Shown here one piece after another: positions 11,480 through 23,210 of a DNA stretch of 64,000 bases (the stretch's first letter is position 1; every line of letters begins with the position of its first letter). The notes below the pieces were generated by a model. The model saw only the letters and a program-made list of their open reading frames with translations, did no database searches and was not told the origin of the DNA. The stretch spans positions 33,065,501-33,129,500 of the forward strand of contig NC_071667.1 of assembly GCF_028554725.1 (NCBI RefSeq). The letters run 5' to 3'. This DNA is from Zeugodacus cucurbitae. Taxonomy: Eukaryota > Arthropoda > Insecta > Diptera > Tephritidae. The translations under genes were made by a program, and so were the position numbers.

Positions 11480-12543
11480 AAGCAAGTAATGCCAGACAGC
11501 ATTGGGTCTGGACCTTAAGGTAATCATCAAAAAATTCAAAAACCTCACAATAGTGAGTGTGGTGATTTTTGTGAGGGCATGAGAATAGGGCTGTAAGGCT
11601 CTTCATTATCAGATATATTCTCAATATGCTATTCACGACCAGGTCTAAAATCTGCTGCTCATGAAATTTACTTGTCATTGTATTATCGGACATATTCTCA
11701 ATATCGCTATTCATTAGTACAAATAATATGTGCAGGTGGCTAATTAAATGGTCATTTATGGAAAATATACTTCGAAAACATTTTTACAGACATTTAAAAT
11801 ATGTACTGTAGGTTGTAAAGCTGTATGTCCAACGTTAACTTACTGCATCTGATTATTTACAGATTAATTTCGTTTTATACGATAAATAGTGAAGCTGTTC
11901 ATGTTCACGTACGATGTTATTTCTTGTGAAAGGAATAAGAAAAACTCGAGATATATTATTAAAACTTAGTCCACACATCCCTTGATACCAAAAGAAGGTT
12001 GGTAGCACTTGACAAATTTATAAAATTAATATTTTTTAAATTTAAATTTTTTTCAAATTTTTGTCAAGAAATAAATTTTTTGGTATTCTGTGGCAATTTT
12101 GATAAATACAGTACGCACAGCTTTTCCCCACACGTGTGGGAAACAAAATAATCTAAACAGAAACAGCTGATTTCTGTCCAATTATATTCGAATTGAATTG
12201 AAAAATTTAATTGAATTATTCCATAACGTAAGTTTTCACATACAGTTCAATATTTGTTGTTAGTTAATAATTTAACTTCAATTTCAAAATAAATCCATTG
12301 CTCTTGATCTAGACGTGAAGTTTCTGAGCGTGAGCAAATATTCCATGCTACAAAAGGTCGTTATTTGGTGAGTGTTTGTTTCAAACGAGTCTCCTTCTTA
12401 ACCTCAAACAGGGAGTGCCGCGCGTAAATGAGGTTGATTTATAATCGGAAGACAGAGGCTATATATTCGCTTTTCCATAGCAGATATAAAACCGACCTCC
12501 CCCCTAATCTTTTGCTCCTCCACACAGCCAAAAAATACAATAT
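11480..12543. other. Intronic DNA with a shared dispersed repeat at about 12063-12260
   Basis: No gene is seen. Bases about 12063-12260 recur inverted at about 23300-23450: GATTTCTGTCCAATTATATT then ATTCCATAACGTAAGTTTTC here match the reverse strand there. This is a dispersed repeat of unknown class. The frames at 11472-11714 and 12404-12658 show no domain. Confidence 0.45.
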
Positions 12544-12945
12544 TGTGACGAAAATGGCACCAGAACAAACTAGAATTGACAATCGAAATCGACAACTTGT
12601 CAGATCTATCTAGACATCGATAGTCGTAGTTCCCAGAATGTTCGAGTGACGATAACATGTTAGCAATCGACTATATAAGGGCTGCCGGGCTGGCAGCAAG
12701 ACACAGTTCTGTTAAGAGAGTTGTCGAGTGAGGACAATTCTAAGGAGAGAGTTGTCGAGCAAAGTGCAAACAAGTTATAAGTTAGAGTTTTAAAGTATAG
12801 TATTGAGTACTAAAGTGTTAAGTTATAAGGAATTAGAAACAAAGATTAGTGTATAGCCATTAAAGTGTGACATTTATTTGACAATCCAGTGATCGAACTC
12901 AGGTAGAGTTTTAGAGTAAACGACAGATTTTGGAAATCCGTTACA
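12544..12945 (+). repeat. Probable LTR of a SAP-gag retrotransposon
   Basis: The segment begins TGTGACG and ends CCGTTACA, the TG...CA form of insect Ty3 LTRs. It holds a TATA-like CTATATAAGG at 12672. It is followed at once by a primer-binding-type sequence (TGGTGTCAGAAGTGGGA, 12948-12964), then a gag frame. The left boundary is inferred from the TG and is uncertain by tens of bases. Small fragments of the same LTR recur at 13644-13680. Confidence 0.55.
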
Positions 12946-12991
12946 ATTGGTGTCAGAAGTGGGATTGACAAATAAAATTCCATAGGAGATA

Positions 12992-13615
12992 ATGGCCAAA
13001 TTCAGTGAATTAAAGATACCACAACTTAAAAACGAGTTGGAACAACGAGGCTTAGCAACGAATGGGTTGAAAGCTGAGTTACAAGCCCGGTTGCGAGAGG
13101 CGATGGAAGAAGAAAACATCAACGTTGACGAATACGTTTTCGAATCGGTGTTGGAGGAATCAACAACTAAGATAGAAGAAAAGGAAGAGAGTACATGTCC
13201 CTCGGGGATACAGGACATGAACATGGTTTTGTCTGCAATATCCCAGATATCGTCGCAGATGTCGTCACAGTTTCAAGCGCAGAGATTTGAATTAATGGAG
13301 ATTAAAGCACAGCAGTCGCAATTGTCAACACAAGTGCCCTTACAAATAACAGAGCTGCCATCACAGATATCAGCTTAATTGTCTTCACAGTTAAAAGAGC
13401 AGAAGGAAAGTCCGTCGCAGGAGGTGACCTCATATATCGCTCAGGTGCCAACAAAGCTGAAAGAGCACGAAGAGATTTTGTCAGCACACTTGGAAGTGAA
13501 TGAGGCGCATATGTCAAAACTTTTGGAAACACATGGAGAGATTTTGTCAACACAGTTGAAATCGAATGGGGTGTCCTCACAGTTGAAGGAGGACGAGTCT
13601 ATGGATGTGACCTAG
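12992..13615 (+). pseudogene. Retrotransposon gag with SAP domain, one in-frame stop
   Basis: The first 40 residues form a SAP-type helix-extended-helix DNA-binding fold (FSELKIPQLKNELEQRGLAT, then KAELQARLREAME), known at the N-terminus of some Ty3-type gag proteins. The rest is Gln/Ser-rich with heptad-like QISSQMSSQ and LKEHEEIL repeats, probably coiled coil. A TAA at 13376-13378 splits it, but the next codons stay in the same frame to a TAG at 13615, so it is one gene with a nonsense codon. No nucleocapsid or pol follows; the element is truncated and a worn LTR piece comes next. Confidence 0.6.
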
Positions 13616-13643
13616 TCGCGAAGGCACAGTGCAACAGTTTTAA

Positions 13644-13680
13644 GCAAGACACAGTTCTGATAAAGATTAGTGTAGTCTAT
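13644..13680 (+). repeat. Deleted LTR fragment
   Basis: GCAAGACACAGTTCTG and AAAGATTAGTGTA, which are about 145 bases apart in the LTR at 12544-12945, are adjacent here. An internally deleted 3' LTR explains this best. Confidence 0.5.
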
Positions 13681-13681
13681 C

Positions 13682-13990
13682 TGGCATTTAAAAATCAACT
13701 GAACTAGTCGCCGCTGCCGCGTCACTCTCGCTAGGCTTCTTGATCTTCTGTGACGGTAGTTCCCGTTTTACTTGAGTCGCATCATTCGTTGTGGCATCAA
13801 TTTAAAATGAAGTTGAGTTGGTAACTCCTGTACCGATTCTTGGTGGATCCGTCTCAGAAGATGTTGAGTTGGCAACTCCTGTACCGATTCGTGGTGGCAT
13901 CATCTCAGAAGATGTTGATGAGTTGCCAACTCCTGCACCGATCCGTGGGGTATCATCTCAAAGGAAGTTGAGATGGTAACTCCTCCCCCC
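13682..13990 (+). repeat. Dispersed repeat V with internal 48-51 bp tandem units
   Basis: This is nearly the same as 27746-28045. Three units encode a repeated peptide of the form VELxTPVPIRGGIxSED; a frame is open in the other copy. Adjacent sequence differs at both ends, so this is a dispersed unit rather than a segmental copy. It resembles a linker region from a retrotransposon polyprotein, but no domain identifies it. Confidence 0.6.
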
Positions 13991-14381
13991 CAGGTGCCGA
14001 GTGTGGACCAGAATGATGACACATCTGATGGTACGAACCAAGGTGTCTTCGTTGTAGCGTGACACATCTCGCAGTGTGGAACACTTATAGTGTATTGCTT
14101 AGTTTATTAAAGTTTAGTTTACATATTCAGATATATTATAATGTAAATAATAATATATACATAGATAGTGTTTACATCGTTTGCTTATAACATAAAAATA
14201 TGTATTATTCAGTGTATTAAGTCTAAGTAATATAACAAAAAAAAATAATATAAATTCATAAGTGAAATATAAAACCTTTGTTTTTTTTTATATATATATT
14301 TTTGTGTTTAACAATTGAAAGCCCATTGAACTTATCTTATAAATAGTTTAGACAGCTTAATTAAAGTTTAAATTATAATAT
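13991..14381. other. AT-rich DNA downstream of gypsy A
   Basis: No gene is seen. In the direction of gypsy A (minus strand) this would be its 3' end and LTR, but no matching LTR was found beyond 21202, so the element's ends cannot be set. Confidence 0.35.
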
Positions 14382-15500
14382 TTAAGTGGGCAAAGTTTCG
14401 TGTTTTTTAATTCGTTTCTTTATTTTAGATTTATGAATCTTCTGATTTTTGGTTGTGACGATGGTCACACCTTTATCTTGTAATACTTTATGTTTTGTAA
14501 ATCTTGGTGTAAGCTTGTTTCTTCTATTTTCTTTTCTGAATATTACATTATTTATTTCTAGCTTTCCTGGATTTTTTCTGTTATTGTTCAACCTACTGAT
14601 TCTAATCTTCCTTTTATTTTCTATTTTATTTTTAATTTTTGGATATATTACTCTTTGGAAGTCATTTAGTTTTTGAATATAGTCGTGTTCGTTGTTGAAA
14701 GTCATCTCTTTGTTAAATAAATGTGGTCTTCCATAAAAAATCTCATATGGAGTGTATTTAGTTGTCGAATGGATAGCGTTATTGTATGTAATAAATGTTT
14801 CGCTAAGAATATCGTTATGGTCGCAATCTAGTTTGTTCTCTTTTTTTGTATTCATTATAATTCGATATATTTCTGTTAGAGAAGAGTGCAACCTCTCTAC
14901 TGGTGAGTAGCTAGAGGATTGTTGGAAAGAAGTAAAATGTATTTGAATATTATATTGTTCACAAAAATCTTTAAATATCCTTCCTGAAAACTCTGCGCCT
15001 TGATCGTAGACTAGTTTCATGGGAGTGCCAAAAATGGTAAAGAAGGTTTTCAAGGTTTTAACTATGTTTAGACTGTCTCTTGCTGGAATCGTATATCCAG
15101 CTGCAAATTTTGAAAATTTGTCGATAATAGTTAAAATTGTTTTTCCATTGATGGTGTATAAGTCGATGTGTATTGTTAGCATAGGAAAATCTGGGATTTC
15201 TGTTTCTTGGAAAACTATCGTATTTCATGGTTTGACAAATATCACAATTATTAATTAATCGGGACGTTTGAGTTTTTAGGTGTGGAGAATAAATGTCTCT
15301 TTTTAAATGAGCTATCGTTTCATCTATGCCTCTGTGGTTATTATTTATATAATACTTTTGTATTTCATCGTTTAATTCTTCTATATTTGTTATATCTTTC
15401 AGTATGATAGTAACTCGTACAATTTTGTAAAGATTTGTTGGTAAGAAATATTCTTTGAGTACATCTTGGATAATGTTAAAAATTTCGTCAGTAGCAAAAA
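14382..15500 (-). pseudogene. Gypsy A integrase
   Basis: This is the integrase of a Ty3/gypsy element of the 17.6/297 type. The open part (15182-14382) has the catalytic core: first Asp in the TIHIDLYTINGKTILTIID block, second in VYDQGAEFSG, Glu in SYSPVERLHSSL, and a Lys/Arg-rich C-terminal tail. Upstream, in another frame, the zinc-binding N-terminus is readable (HRGIDETIAHLKRD, NNCDICQTMKY). A one-base change in a T run near 15190 separates the two, so it is inactive. The upstream part is cut by the Sola-like insertion at 15508. Confidence 0.8.
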
Positions 15501-15883
15501 TAGCGTATCGTCACCTGAAATGCAAAATAACGTATCATCAAAAAATTCGAAATTGGGTTTTTTATTGATTACGATTCAACACATCATATTACATAAGTGT
15601 CAAAAATTTTAGGCTTCTGCGACCCAAAATACCCAAGTTATATTAAAAATTCAAAAAAACGTGTCAACAAGTGCATGCTTTCCTTAAACAAAATAACGTA
15701 TCATCACTAATGTAAAAATAACAGAGTATTTTTTTTTTTTTTTATAACGGAGTTAGCCTTGATTTATTGTTATGTTTGTTTCTATTAGTTATGTTTAATG
15801 TGCTTTGGTGATATAATTTAAATCGTTTTTATACTGAAAGTTATAAAACAGGTAAAACAAGAAAAGTGTTGTGAAATAATAAG

Positions 15884-17375
15884 ATGTGTTCCATAATTAA
15901 AGATGCTGAAAATAATAAAGAAAATGTGCAAGGTTGTAAAAAAATTAACAAAAGGGAAGAAAATATAAAAAATCGAATGTATGGTAAACAATATGACGGC
16001 TTATCAAAAGGAAATATTTGCGAAAGGAAACCACGAGAAATAAAAGCAGCATGCACATCTAATTATTGTGTACAAAGTTCAACTCGGCATTGTTCTCTTT
16101 ATTCAGAAAATGTGCGGAAGGAGATATTTGAAAATTTTTGGCAAATGTCATGGGACCAAAAGAAAGTTTATGTAACTAGCAGTATTGAAGTTCATGCTAA
16201 AAAGCGGATTTATGTGGAAAATTCCCGACGTTCATATTCAAAATCCTATTTTTTGCATCATAAAAGAGTACGTCATCAAGTGTGCAGTAAAATGTTTTTG
16301 TGAACCCTTGGTATTTCGGAAACTATGGTAAGAAGTTGGTTGAGTTCCAGTGAACTTTATAGCACTCAATTGGGTCCTGAAAATAAAAAAAATTTGCAAG
16401 TGGAAAATCGAAGAAACACAATACGGGAAAAAACCTATCAAGATAGATTAAATTATTTAATTAAATGGTTGGAAGACATTCCGAAACTAGAATCCCATTA
16501 CCGACGTCAGTATACAAATAAATTGTATTTTCAATCAGAATTTAAATCGTATGCAAATGTGTATGAAGTTTATTCTCGAGACTGTAAATCGCATAATGCA
16601 AATGATATCGCTCCTATATCCTTCCCAAATTTTATGAAATTTTTAAATACAAATAATTTATCGATTTTTAAACCAAGAAATGATATGTGTAACACTTGCA
16701 TATCTTTCGAATCAAAAAATATCTCAGTGGAACAATATGATGTCCACAGAAAAGATATAAGGGAAATGAGAGAAGAAAAAAATAATGACATTGAAAGTAC
16801 TAAAGCGGGCTTATGCTCTTTATTATGTATGGACATGCAAGCGGTAAAGCTTATTCCGCAGTCAAAGGCAAATGCATCTTATTACAAAATGAAACTTCAA
16901 GTTCATAATTTTACTATATATAACGTTATTACTCATAAATCTGACAACTATGTCTGGGATGAAACTGAAGGCAGTCTTGTTGCTTCGACTTTCGCAACAA
17001 TTGTAATAAAGCACATAAAGAAAGAAATACTTAATACCCCAAACATCCATCACTTTATTATATATTCTGATGGTTGCTTTTATCAAAATCGGAATGCAGT
17101 ATTATCCAATGCCTTAATATCGTTTTGTGTAGTAAACCACATTACCATTGAGCATAAGTATTTAGTCGTAGGGCATACACAAATGGAATGTGACTCTACT
17201 CACTCATTAATACAACGCAAAATGAATAATAAACAAATTAATTTGCCCTCCCAACTAGTTCAACTAATGAAAGACGCACGAAAAAATCCATATCCACTAG
17301 TGGTTCATCACCTACAACACAGTTATTTCCTGGATTATGAAAATCTTCCAAAGCGGTATTCATCTATTCGACCAG
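15884..17375 (+). pseudogene. Sola-like transposase, exon 1, with one in-frame stop
   Basis: This RNase-H-fold type transposase reads in one frame from ATG 15884, except for a TGA at 16301-16303 inside a conserved-looking block (KMFL-stop-TLGISETMV). The N-terminal part is basic and Cys/Trp-containing, possibly DNA-binding. Candidate catalytic aspartates are in CMDMQA (residue about 316), IIYSDGCFYQN (about 396) and GHTQMECDSTH (about 437). The exon ends CCAG|GTAAAC at 17375. The same polypeptide type occurs as uncharacterised proteins in many insects. With the single stop it should be inactive, but little else has decayed, so the insertion looks fairly recent. Confidence 0.7.
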
Positions 17376-17532
17376 GTAAACAATTTTACATCTATTTACA
17401 TACGTACATGCACAAAACTTTGACAAGTTTTATGCTCAGCTTTCTATTCTATTTTTATTTACTTATTTAAAATATTTATGGATTTTTAAAATAAGTAAAT
17501 TATTTTATTTTATTATATATTTGTTCTCTCAG

Positions 17533-17798
17533 GTAATAAAGTTGGAGATCCTACAGTAAATATGATTCGTGCTTTGGCATATGATACAACGGGATCCATA
17601 TATTACAAAACCTGTTTTAAGGACGAGTATCAGCTTCTTCCAAAAAGGACTACCAGAAATTTTGAAATTCAGCAGCCTAATCTTTTGCACCCGCAAAGGT
17701 TAACGATATCCAAGAAGAAATGGCAACATCTGCAGGACCTAAAGGCTTTGATTCCAGCAGACTGTCATTACTTTTATGATAATATACCTTTTCAATAA
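17533..17798 (+). pseudogene. Sola-like transposase, exon 2
   Basis: After a 157-bp intron (17376-17532, GTAAAC...TTCTCTCAG) the frame resumes. One base from exon 1 plus GT completes a glycine, giving the joined motif RPGNKVGDPTVNM. The C-terminus continues (RALAYDTTGSIYYKTCFKDE, ending DNIPFQ and TAA at 17796-17798). The total joined length is 586 codons, an exact multiple of three, which supports the splice sites. Confidence 0.68.
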
Positions 17799-18228
17799 TT
17801 AATTGTTTAATAAACAATTATTAAACATTGTTCTCATTTTGACTTGAAATATTTTAATTTTTTTTAGTACTTATGTACATATTAATAATAAAAATAACAT
17901 GAAATATGGAAAACTTGCACCTGTTTTTATTTAAAATTAAAAAAAAAGTATTAATATTCCAATTTTAAATTTTTATACAAATTTAGATTGATCATACGTT
18001 ATTTTGATTCAGAAATGAAAATTCAAAATAACGTAAGACACCTACTATAAAATTAGCAGAATTTTTTTTTTATTTTTTTCCTAAAATATACTTATAGTGT
18101 TATGTTAATTCAGATTTGAAAATTTTGTTTCAATATCGCAAGTGGTTTTCTTTTTATACGGTTTTTTGCTTCTCCTGTAAACTTACGAAAAGTGATGTTA
18201 CGTTATTTTGCATTTCAGGTGACGGTAT

Positions 18229-19990
18229 ACTTTATTTGGTTTTAGAATTGTTTTGAATATTTTTGTTAATTTTTTATTATCAAACGAACTTTCTGTGATG
18301 ACTTTCCTTATTTTGTTTTTGAAAGGGGTTGAGTTTATTATTTGAGAATTTTTGTCAATTTTAAATATAAGCTGTAGGTTATATTCGTTTATTGGTTTGT
18401 TTAAGGTTAAAATTGGGTTCGTCTTTTCGTTACTGTTACTTGAAAAAAAGCTATTAGTGTTGACTTCCGCTGTATTAACTCGGCTAAGTGTATCGGCCAC
18501 TACATTTTCAGATCCTTTTTTATATGATATGTCATAATCATACTCTAGTAACTGGAGTTTCCATCGAACCAATTTGGAATTGGGTTCTTTAAGATTCATT
18601 AGCCACGTTAGTGGTTTGTGATCGGTATTAATTTTAAATTTTTGTCCGTATAAATAGGGGCGCAAATATTTAGTAGCCCATATTACGGCTAACATTTCTT
18701 TTTCAATGGTTGAATATTTTAATTCGGTATCTGTAAGTGTACGACTAGCAAATGAAATTGGTTTTTCATTGTTAGGTGTACCTTGAGAGAGGACGGCTCC
18801 TAAAGCAACATTACTTGCGTCTGTCGTTAGAGTGAAGGGTTTTGAAAAATCTGGATATTCATAATAATAGATTTTTACAAGTTTCAAATGCGGATAAGAA
18901 CTCTTCGCCAATTTTAACAGTGTCTTTACCCTTTAGTTGTTGAGTTAAAGGTTTTGTGATTGTCGCAAAATCTTTTATAAATTTTCTGTAATACCCTAAG
19001 AGGCCTAAAAATGATTTTATTTGTTTCCTGTCCTTTGGGAGTGGAAACGATTTTATAGCACCGATCTTTTTTGGGTTTGGTTTGATCCCTTTGTCGGTAA
19101 CCACGTGACCTAAGTATTCGATTTCTTTTCTGAGAAATTCAGATTTTGCAGGTTGAAGTTTGAGGTTAGCATTATTAAGTTTTTTAAAAACTGTTCTTAG
19201 GTCGTTGATATGTTCTTGTAGGGATGCAGAAAAAATTATTGTATCGTCTATGTATATAAGACAACATTTACCATTCAGTTCAGCCAGAACATTATCCATA
19301 ACCCTTTGAAAAGTAGCTGGGGCATTGGTAAGTCCGAACGGCATTCTTACGAATTCGAAGTGTCCGCCTTCTGCGGAAAATGCTGTCTTACTTACATCTT
19401 TCGGATGCATCTCAATTTGATGGTATCCGCTAGCTCAATCTAACGCTGTAAAATATTTAGCCCTGCCAATTCTGTCTAATACATCATTTATATTAGGCAT
19501 GGGATATTTGTCTTTAATAGTTTTTTCATTTAGTTTACGGTAGTCTACTACTAACCGCCACTTGTTTTTATTCGTGGAGTCCATTTTTTTTGATACCAAG
19601 AACGTTGGGGCACCCCAAGGAGAATAACTATGTCTAATTATGTTTTGTTCCAATAGTTTGTCGATTTGTTCCCTCATTTCTTGTCGTTCAGTTTGACTAT
19701 AACGAAATGGTTTGGTGTGAATGGGAATTTCGTCCGTTGTTCTAATTCTGTGTTTTATTAGATTAGTGAATGTTAAGATGTTTCCATCTTTGAAGAAAAG
19801 TTTTGGAAATTCCATACAGAGCTTTTTAAGTTGTATAATTTCTTCATTATTAAGGTGTTCAGTTCGTATGTAAGTATTAAAATCTTGATTATCAAATGTC
19901 GTTTCATTCTGTGTTTCCTGAATTAGGTTGACTTCTAAATAATCTTGTTCTCTACACTTTTGTACTCCTAAGTACTTATGTATCTAAACA
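18229..19990 (-). pseudogene. Gypsy A reverse transcriptase and RNase H
   Basis: Read on the minus strand from about 19990: protease-RT linker, then RT fingers (WRLVVDYRKLNEKTIKDKYP), palm (FVRMPFGLTNAPATFQRVMD), YIDD active site (CCLIYIDDTIIFS), thumb, and RNase H (LTTDASNVALGAVLSQG ... IEKEMLAVIWATKYLRPYL ... NTDHKPLTWL, DTLSRV). A TGA at 19434-19432 replaces a conserved leucine just before ASGYHQIEM. A frameshift near 18870 separates RT and RNase H. Further stops break the protease region near 20000-20070. This is a decayed pol of the 17.6/297 group. Confidence 0.85.
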
Positions 19991-20229
19991 GAATTTTTTG
20001 TCATCACTTGAAAAATTATTAACTTCCATATAACTGAATAATCTCAGCACTATTCGGCACTATAGACACCTCCTGAAATTACTACGTCATCGGAGATGAT
20101 TGTGGTTTCAAACCAGAACATTCCATTCTTGATATTCACAGGTAGCTGAATGATCTTTTTTGATTTCTCTTCTATTGTATATATGGCAGACATTACTTTC
20201 TCTTCTAGTTCTATATTTATCTTATTGAT

Positions 20230-20521
20230 TATAATTATTCTATATTATTTATTGAACCTTTAAGGTAATTGTTGTTGGTTTGTTTGTAAGGTTGTCTCTG
20301 TAGTTTGTTATTATTGTGGTTGTTTTCTTTTGGCATAATTGCTAACGTGTCGTATCTTTTATATTTATAGTCATTTCTGTCATTAAAATCGTAACGATTA
20401 CGTTTATTTTTACCTCTGTCGTCTATTATTTTATGTGGATTATAATCTATTCTTCTAGGTGTATATTGTTTTTTTTATATTCTTTTGAGCGAAATAAATT
20501 TCCCTTTCTTTTAATGCCCAT
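20230..20521 (-). pseudogene. Gypsy A gag C-terminal region
   Basis: Read in frame-shifted form on the minus strand, this is rich in Asn, Arg, Lys and Tyr (NDRNDYKYKRYDTLAIMPKE), as in the nucleocapsid part of 17.6-type gag proteins that lack a CCHC knuckle. It links the gag frame to the broken protease. Confidence 0.45.
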
Positions 20522-21202
20522 TCAAAAGCATCTCGCAAGTAATGGACCTTTGATTCCTGTTAAAAATGTGTTAAGACACATATCTTCAAACAATTTTTTT
20601 TTTGTCTTAACCAAGGTAGGCTCCGATTCTTTGGCTTCCGCTATCCTAAATAGTGCTAATTTAATTTCACAAACTTTGTCGTATAATAAACTTAAAGAAA
20701 GACCCTCCTGCACAGAAATGTGGAGCTCGAACATAAGAGTAGGTTCATCTCTCTTGTCTGCGCAATGCAAGATGAGAACGTCCTTAATTTCTTTCCAATC
20801 AAGACTGGCTCCTGATTCGATGATACTTTCATTTGCCTTTCCTTCGATTTTGTTTCTAATTGCTCTTAAGAGCATCTGACCATATGGCGTTTTATTGGTT
20901 CCACTGATCAGCGCGAGAATTTCTTCGACATTGGTTATGAATTCGTTTAACGTTTTAGGATTACCATCGTATACAGGTAAAAAACGAATTGCGTCTGGTA
21001 TCTTCAACATTGATAAGATGTCACTTGGATTAGCACTTTCCTCTCCTAGATTTGGAGGGGAATATCCTGATATGGAAGTCATAGGTGATTGATCGACTTG
21101 CCTTACTAGAGAGGTGTCTCTATCCTCGGATAGGCTTGTATTATTTTTAGCTTGACTTCTAGTGTGAGGAATATTTTTTTTTACTCTTTCGGTGGTAGCC
21201 AT
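20522..21202 (-). pseudogene. Gypsy A gag (capsid region)
   Basis: From ATG 21202 (MATTERVKKNIPHTRSQ) this 226-residue frame carries the gypsy-type capsid region: IRFLPVYDGNPKTLNEFITN, then LLRAIRNKIEGKANESI and LDWKEIKDVLILHCADKRDE. It stops early at 20522 in the C-terminal part (TGIKGPLLARCF), where the reading shifts frame. The gag is therefore truncated. Confidence 0.75.
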
Positions 21203-21299
21203 TTATAAATGTATGTACACTGTAGATTAGGTCCATAAAAATATATAGTCACTGAAATAAAGAGTCTACTGTAATAACTTCAAATATAATTGAGCAAGA

Positions 21300-21840
21300 T
21301 GTTATAGATTTGAACAGGTCTATGAGTCGTACTGAAACATAGAACCGATTGCAAATTATTTGTGTATATAAAAATATATATAATAAATTTTTTTTTTTTT
21401 GTTTTAACTGCTCCATGAAAAATTTTTTACTTTTTGGTCGCCATCTACAGTGGTCTACGGTCTATGAGTAGCCCTGAAACATAGACCAGAGATCCAACTG
21501 CAACTGTTGCAACGACAGGTTTTTTATTATGTTTTTTTTTTTTAATTTTTTTTTTGTTTTACTTTTTGTCACCATGTACAGTGGTCTACGGTCTATGAGT
21601 CATACATAGACCAGAGATCCATCTGCAACTGTTGCAGCGATACGTCAAACGTTTTTTTTTTCTTTGTAACTTTTCGTCGCCATCTGCAGTGGTCTACGGT
21701 TTATGAGTCGCCCTGAAACATAAACCACAGATCAGCTGCAACTGTTGCCACGACAGTTTTTTTTTTTTTTTCAACAGTTGTCACCGGTCTATGAGTCGCC
21801 CTGAAACACAGAGCCGATCACAACTGTTTTAAACTTGTAC
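21300..21840. repeat. Tandem hairpin repeats (about 110 bp, 5 units) beside gypsy A gag
   Basis: Five partly degraded units lie at about 21318, 21450, 21578, 21687 and 21785. Each carries GGTCTATGAGT...CATAGACC, an 8-bp stem with a short loop, followed by a CTGCAACTGTTGC block and a T run. Given its place just ahead of gypsy A gag on the minus strand, it could be that element's 5' leader or LTR. The function is unknown. Confidence 0.65.
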
Positions 21841-22339
21841 ACAAGTGACGTCTTCGCTGCCGTTGTTATATATGTACATACATCATACATATTGCTAGGC
21901 ACATGTGCGTATGTATATGCGTAGTTGCTTTAGATCGCATGTTCATACTGAACTGAACGATCCCGCTATTTTTGCGTGGTCTTCAATAGAATTTTGAACA
22001 CTTGTGCGGCGTCTCCGCTGCCGTTGTTATATACTTACATCATACATATGTATGTGTGTACTGAACGATCCGTTATTTTTGTGTGGTCTTCAATAGAATA
22101 TATATAATATATATTACAACTGCTTTCACATACTTGTGCGACGTCTCCACTGCCGTTGTTATATACATACATCATACATATTGCTATGTACATATGTATG
22201 TGCGTAGTTGATTTAGATTGTATGTTTTGCGTGATCTTCGTTAGAATATACAACATTACAGCTGCTTTCACATACTTGTGTGGCGTCTCCGCTGCCGTTG
22301 TTATATACATACATCATACATATTGCCATGTATTATACA
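21841..22339 (+). repeat. Second tandem array (units about 110-145 bp)
   Basis: About four units share the block CGTCTCCGCTGCCGTTGTTA, then TACATACATCATACATATTGC, and a GTGGTCTTCAATAGAAT block. The array is interrupted by the Tc1-like element and resumes at 26872-26955 with the same CGTGGTCTTCAATAGAATAT block. TATGTATG microsatellite is included. Confidence 0.65.
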
Positions 22340-22478
22340 TACAGTGGCTCACAGCTTATTTCGTGTAAGCAACATTTTTGATAATACTGATATGAAATTA
22401 TTATTTTTTGCTCTGAACTAAATGAACGAATGATGCAATTATATTGATAATTTAGTTTTAAATACAAAACATGTAAAA

Positions 22479-23210
22479 CAAGTAAGGAAGGGCTAAGTTC
22501 AGGTGTAACCGAACATTTTATACTCTCGCAATTTATTGATGTAATTTTATAAAGACAACACAATTCGACCCATATATTCGGCATAAAGTTCAATAGAAGA
22601 ACGAAAATCATGATAATTAGTATATGGGGATAATTCCTAAACCGATTTCACTCGTTTTCACCACCAAGATACAATGTATCGAAGACTATACGATCACTTA
22701 ATTTAATATTACTTATAATTAGGTATATAGGATCTGGGGGAAGTTATGACCCGATTTTTACCATTTCAGGTACAGAGAGAAACTGTTATAAGAAAAAAAT
22801 TCAGAGGGAATGAATTACATTAAAATATCTGAGGGATTTACCTACATTTTCGGTAAAAAATTAACCTTAGGGACTGAGTTCTTCATGTTTGATATCAGGG
22901 GCCTTGAAAAGTCATGGTCCGATTTTGACAATTTTTCCACAAATACTGTATTTGTGTAAAGTTTTATTCCGCTAGCTTCATTGGTTCCTTATGAATACGT
23001 TATAAAGATATCATTAAGATATCTTAATTTTTACTCAAGTTATTGCTTGCACGGACAGACGGACAGACATCCGGATTTCAAATCTACTCGTCATCCTGAT
23101 CATTTATGTATATATAACCCCATATCTAACTCTTATATTTCTTGGTGACACAAACAACCGTTATGTGAACAAAACTATGATACTCTGTGCAACAGGTTGC
23201 GAGAGTATAA
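22479..23210 (-). repeat. DINE-like copy in the Tc1 left arm (internally deleted)
   Basis: It is reversed: CAAGTAAGGAAGGGCTAAG at the left is the inverted family tail, and TTGCGAGAGTATAAAA closes it at about 23210. About 500 bases of the middle are missing relative to the full copy; the join is near 23005. Confidence 0.75.

Larger units (their letters stand above)
15509..18224 (+). mobile_element. Sola-like DNA transposon inside gypsy A
   Basis: This is a 2716-bp element with terminal inverted repeats of about 26 bp starting CGTCACCTGAAATGC, each end also carrying AAAATAACGTA. It is flanked by a 4-bp duplication GTAT (15505-15508 and 18225-18228). Removing the element and one GTAT rejoins the gypsy pol sequence. 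It encodes one transposase with a small intron. The 4-bp duplication and DDD-type catalytic pattern suggest the Sola superfamily; that is inference without a database search. Confidence 0.8.

Noticed and set aside
20433..20879. Plus-strand frame of 148 codons
   Set aside because: Antisense shadow of gypsy A gag.
21300..22339. CRISPR-like array
   Set aside because: Eukaryotic setting; the repeats are long, diverged and have no spacer pattern.
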